A stretch of DNA of 64,000 nucleotides from the NCBI RefSeq assembly GCF_027744825.2, contig NC_071334.1, forward strand, positions 6,828,437 through 6,892,436, given 5' to 3'. The notes beneath the pieces were generated by a model. The model saw only the letters and a list, made by a program, of their open reading frames with translations, was not told where the DNA came from and did no database searches. How positions within the stretch are numbered: the first letter of the stretch is position 1; each line of letters starts with the position of its first letter. Source of the stretch: Synchiropus splendidus. Lineage: Eukaryota; Chordata; Actinopteri; Syngnathiformes; Callionymidae. The position numbers and the translations under genes were made by a program. Positions 59,146 to 64,000 of this stretch are shown piece after piece.

Positions 59146-62100
59146 GTAAACTTTTGTTTGGTTTTGAATTCAAGTAATCGCATTCAAGTTCTGAAGATGA
59201 GTTTCTGCAACATGAATGCAATGATTTATATCAATGAAGCAGATGACCTATAGCAGGGGTGGCCTACCAGACAGAGGCTAAGAGTCATGTTGTTTTGCTG
59301 TGTTGCTGAAAAGAGCCACATGCTACAAACATGTCAGGCTGTGAGGCTTCACCTGAGCAGCTGGCCACGTGACTGAGCGACAGTATAGCGGTTAAAGCTC
59401 ATCCCTGTGTGTCACATTGTTGCTGGTTCACGTCCGACATGTGTCTCTTGTGCGTGTACTTTTAAAATTCATACATTTTACCATGATCCTCCTGGAAATA
59501 TCAAGCGGCGTAGATAGAAATGTCTGCGCCATTTATTGTCTTATATATTTTTTTACGTGGTTCATGCCACCAATAACGTGTGTGTGAGCGACGCTGCAGA
59601 CTGGAGCATCTCATCTTCACTCCACTGAATTACACTGAATTCACCACCATCAACAATGAATCATAGGTGAACGTTTAGTTTAGGGAATGACAAAGTGAAA
59701 TGTGGAACTAAGTCATGTAATATCTTGGTCATAGATCGGCTCCAAGCCCCTCCCCCCGACCCGCGGTTTGGCGCACATGCGGCTAGGTGTTTCAAAGTTA
59801 AATGCAAGTCAAAGTCTTTGAACAATATTTTGACGGAATAGCTCTTACTTTTTTCTCTTTTTTCCTGTATAAACGATCATCTCAACGGCAGCTTGACCAA
59901 AATTGCAGCCAGTTCTGCGGCTCATTTGGTGAAGAGCCGCATGAAACTGGGGAAAGAGCCGCATGGGACTCGGGAGCCGCGGGTGGCCAGGCCTGACTTA
60001 TTATATCTACTGTTTTTCATTAGTGTGTTGATTTCAGATCATCTTAAAGGGGCCCTAGCCTTTTTTAAACTCCAGTAATCCAGTCGCAAATGCTAAAGGA
60101 TTAGCTTAGCTTGCGCTTGTTTGTGGTTTGGCAGTGCTAGAAATGTGGTCATGAAAATGTATTGCGATGAAGTCATGTTCACGTTATCTGTTTAACTTGA
60201 TTTTTCAACACATAAACACAATTGTGGATTCTAAAGAAATTGTCAAGGAAAGTCAAAGGCATTTAAAGACCAAAATGAATCGATTGGGATGTTTACCCAT
60301 GTTGCTCCAAAGCTCCGACACTAGCTCATGGACTACTGAAACCACCACACGCTCAACACCTAACCCTCATTCCATTCCACTTTTTATTGCACGCTTCATC
60401 TGGCTGATATTTCTGGACTAATTCGCAGCAGGATTAATCTGGCCGGAACATTCTGAACTAATTAACGCGGGATGAAGCCGCCTCACTTATCATTTTACCA
60501 CATGCACATACGTCTTCGGCGCACACACCGCTCTCCAGGGAAAGTAAGAAATGATTGGCTCTACTTGGGAAAGGAAATGGGGAAAGAGGGCAGATAAAAA
60601 AGAGAAAGCGGTGGAAGAATTGGATCATTGAGAGTGGAGGAGCTATTTCGGAGCGCAAACCTGCCTTGACTTGTATTAACACATGAAACAGAGCTGGCTG
60701 CACCGCCGAGCAGCTCCACCTGCAATTCCCTAGCCAGAACGTTCCAATTAAAGGCAGGAAATCTCAGCAGTCCCGTACACTTCTTCAAGAACCTGCGAGA
60801 CATCATTGGTAAAATCTGCTTTTCTGGAAGAGAATGACGCATCAATTTCCACTTGCGCTTTTATGATCCAGCTTGTTGAATGTGAAGTGAATGGCTACAT
60901 TTGACGTGTGGTTCAAAGGACCACTGCTCGATTTACAGTATACAAGACCTTCAGACACCTCGCAGTCCTCGCAGAGGAGAAGCAGCACATTATGAAGGGA
61001 CCTTGAAAGGAAAATATCTGAGCAACGTGAGCCACAAAAGGCCTTCAAAAACAGAGTGGCAATAGAAAACATGGAAGCCTCTTAAATGCATTTGAAATGT
61101 TAAAGTGCCTACACAGTGGTTGGAGACCCATGATATTCTCGTCCACCAAGGGAAGTGATGGCCATGAGAAGCTTTCAAGAAGTTAGTGAAGATTTTGAGA
61201 TGCAGATGAGTGTTTTGAAATTATCTCATCATTCACTTGGTGTCTAATCGTGATATTTTGCAGGAGATCATGAACCTTTAGTGAGAGGTGACGATGTTCT
61301 GTACATGCCGCAGCCAAATAATATTTAAAATGGTTGAACGAATACCAAACATCCAATGTGGTTAAGTTTTCAACCTTTTTTTTTTTTTTCATCTTGCAGA
61401 AATAGTGGAGAATATGTTTGTCAAACAAAGTCAATGTTTAGTTAATTGAATATTTTAACCTTCAGTCAGTGATAATAATGATTCAAAACATTGTATAGTA
61501 GGCTCATATTGTATACATAAGGCGAACTGCAATTCTTTTCTGGCTCTCCAACACTTTAAAATATGTATGCAGACTTAGGATCACACTTGGCACTGAAGCG
61601 TCGCCATGACGTTATTCGGAACCGTACACAAACAGCTTGAACAACCAAGAAAATATCAAATAAAGAGGAAACATGTGAGACATGGGTCAAAAAATCAAAA
61701 GCAGTTGGACTCGTGTTGAACCGCTCCTGTTCAGCCTCCGGCCGACCGGGCACTGAGCTGGGAAGCCAGTGCTGTCGCCGTTTAAAGTGGAGGATTGTGT
61801 TACCAGATTTCTGTAGTGGCACCTCTGAGAATGGAGGAGTGGGTTGCCAGGTTTTCACCTCTGCCGTACAATCCACCTTCTCGAAGAAACCAAAGAAAAT
61901 GTCTCTGGAAGCAAGTACAATTCTCCAGCTGACTGCAGTTCACAGCCACCGGCCCGAAAACTCGGGGCATATCTTTCAAGAGGTCAAACGCCACTTCCTC
62001 CTGTCCTTCTCTCGCCCCTAAATTCCTCCAGCTGTCAGTGCAGAGCGGCAGTGGAGGTGATGCACATCCTTTCTCATCAATGTGCGCGTGTCAGATGGGG

Positions 62101-64000
62101 TCACACGTGTAAATCCCTCCGGAGCTCAAGCGGGTCATTTCAGTACAGCCCAGGAAACAAAGAGAAAACATCCAGTTACCTTTCAAAATGAAATGACCTG
62201 TAGAGCAATTTCATTCTGCTGTATTGATCCACTAATATTACAACAGGCGGAGCCAGACCCTGCTGCAGTAGACTGGTGGTGTTTGTGTACTCATACACAC
62301 CATGTGTTGTCTTGTGATGGAATGAAATCTCACTTGTAAAATCTGTTGTCCAGCTGACAGGTGCAACACGCCCATCCCAGACTATAAATGTGTCCCATGG
62401 AATCCCTCCCTCAGAGAGATTAGCTTTCGCTGGGAAGGTGTTTCATAGCAAGCAATAGCATGGGGTGTGGGTCAGCTACCAGTCCAGTCCTTTTGGGTTG
62501 GTTGTACACCCCTTTACCAGTTACCTGACCTTGACCTTGCTTGACATTGACCTCACAATTGTCAATATTGTTGTGATTTTGAGGGATTGGTCGCGTGACT
62601 TGACAAGCTAAGGCTGCTGCAAAGGTCATGAGTTCAAAGTTCATAACGCCTCTCCGGTTATCAAAGGTCTCTGTCGTCATGTTTTGAGCCAAGTCCACAC
62701 AAGAGCAGCGAAAAATGGATGGAAAGAAAGAACATTATTTGTCCCTCCGAGGGCCTCTAGCCAGCTGCGTGGCATCATGCGGCGCCGCGGCTGATGACAA
62801 TTGAGCAAAGTCGGCATCCAGGCTCAGTGATCAATTATTTAAAACCTCGCTGAAGTTTGTGTGTATGAAGTTCGAGTGGGAAATCACAGCAGGGGAAAGA
62901 TGTGTGTGCTTTCGTGATGAAAGTGCTTCTGTTTTGTTGTGCACTGCAAGTGAAGTCTTGTTTGAATTGCTATGCTAATACACACACACACACACGGACA
63001 CCCACAAGGTCCTTTGATGTCGAGCCAGTTTTGCCGGATGGTTTGCACAATATGATGGTTTGGTACAGAATAAACACCATTTCTGTGGCCTGACACACAC
63101 TAAGGGACAACCATCTGTTCTAATAGTGAGTCTGGGTTTCTGCCAAGTTGTCATCAGCCGATTGGCGGAAGAGCTCACTTCAGAGTCATGTGGTTCTGGT
63201 GCAGAGTGAGATAAGTTCCGCCGAGGCCACACGCCTTTTCAAAGTTTATATCGTGAACTAACTTTCACGTTATCGTTACCAATTATATTCTGGCAATAGG
63301 TAGACAGGTGGTTCACTGCACAGCTGCGAGAGTTTCTCTGCACAACACTGAGAACAGTTATTTTTAGTCATCTTTTCTTCATACCTATAGTGTTTGTGGC
63401 CCACAAAGGATGTGCTGAAGCTTCTGCTTCCAGCATCTCTGTGACGGATTGCACCTCCAAATTTTAGTTTCTTATCTTGTGTTATTATTGATTCTTATCG
63501 ATATGACCCGTACATGCATTTAAACAACAAAATATTGTTTATTTTTCATCAGTTTGACAGAAGCACAATAAATCTTGATGGTGGCTATATTAAGTTTTTA
63601 TATCACCTTATTGAAACTAAAGCTCTTTTAATGTCTTGAAAATATAGTATAAGAATGTCAAGTCCATTCAGAGTTGTGGAAACCCGGGCCACTGTGTAGT
63701 GAAAAACCTCCCTGAACAAAAGCAAACAGATGCTTTTGTTTGCTTCTGTTCAGGGATGATTCCTCCATGTTTGTTGTTGTTGTTCTCATCCTAGCTGCCA
63801 CGTGTCTTGTGCATCAGTGTGGTCAGTGGATCAGGAACTCCTGCACTTACAAAGGTTCCCTGTTGTCTGTTAAATTAAATAAAATCTAACCTTATTTTAT
63901 TTCAGAATGTTATTAATTTAACTGAATCAGCCTTATTTTATTTATTTAACTGTATTGCTCTTTGTTTTACATATTTCAAGACAGCTTTATTTTATTTATT
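59146..64000. other. ephb1: ephb1 intron 4, continuing past the window
   Basis: No next Eph exon was recognised. It holds one hAT-like element, a (CA)n tract at 62981-62996 and AT-rich sequence at the end. The stretches 60420-60780 and 62740-62870 look unique and are free of repeats. Confidence 0.6.
59254..59995. mobile_element. Probable non-autonomous hAT-like element
   Basis: Ends CAGGGGTGGCCTACC and GGGTGGCCAGGCCTG are inverted repeats with a few mismatches. The flanking octamers ACCTATAG and ACTTATTA agree at five positions only, so the duplication is eroded or the ends are slightly misplaced. The interior has repeated AGAGCCGCATG words. No transposase was seen. Confidence 0.55.

Noticed and set aside
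59370..59440. tRNA-like A and B box words (TAGCGGTTAAAGC and GGTTCACGTCC)
   Set aside because: The spacing is roughly right, but no cloverleaf could be drawn and the stretch lies within a probable DNA element. It may be a tRNA-derived repeat remnant.
59146..64000. Search for the next Eph exon (cysteine-rich region)
   Set aside because: No CPxGTFK-like or CxCRxGYYRA-like segment with splice sites was found.

Overview
The window reads as teleost fish nuclear DNA. Two vertebrate genes with spliced exons lie head to tail on the + strand, some introns are only 60-61 bp, and the rest is dominated by fish-type interspersed repeats (hAT-like and mariner-like non-autonomous DNA elements, 5'-truncated LINEs, a SINE-like element, MITEs, minisatellites, long TA runs). 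The species cannot be fixed from the sequence alone.

Region 1 (1-8806) precedes the first visible coding exon and is probably mostly intron 1 of gpc1. It holds an inverted-repeat element copy (145-426), a truncated LINE with a 13-bp target-site duplication (3515-3796), a 2.6-kb degenerate satellite built on TGACTTG-like words (4936-7525), and the first two copies of a local MITE.

Region 2 (8807-15918) holds nine coding exons of glypican-1 (gpc1), everything except the signal-peptide exon. The frames join cleanly to give 491 codons plus stop. Thirteen of the 14 core glypican cysteines, the triple Ser-Gly heparan sulphate site and a hydrophobic GPI-type tail are visible. Intron 4 carries a roughly 33-bp minisatellite that seems to have grown out of the end of the local MITE.

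Region 3 (15919-19892) is the gpc1 3' flank and the upstream region of the next gene. It has two more MITE copies, a non-autonomous hAT element, and a CCAAT/GC-box cluster just before a new start codon.

Region 4 (19893-64000) is the 5' part of an EphB receptor tyrosine kinase, best matched to ephb1. A signal-peptide exon at 19893-19989 is followed by a 35.8-kb intron full of repeats, then four exons (55802-59145) encoding the ephrin-binding domain and the start of the cysteine-rich region. The remainder of the receptor lies beyond the window. The coding block that, from memory, is one large exon in mammalian Eph genes is here split into three by two phase-0 introns.

Both genes act at the cell surface. 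Gpc1 is a GPI-anchored heparan sulphate proteoglycan that tunes growth-factor signalling, and EphB1 is a contact-dependent axon-guidance and boundary receptor. Nothing in the sequence shows that they are co-regulated. No RNA gene, CRISPR array or complete autonomous transposon was recognised.
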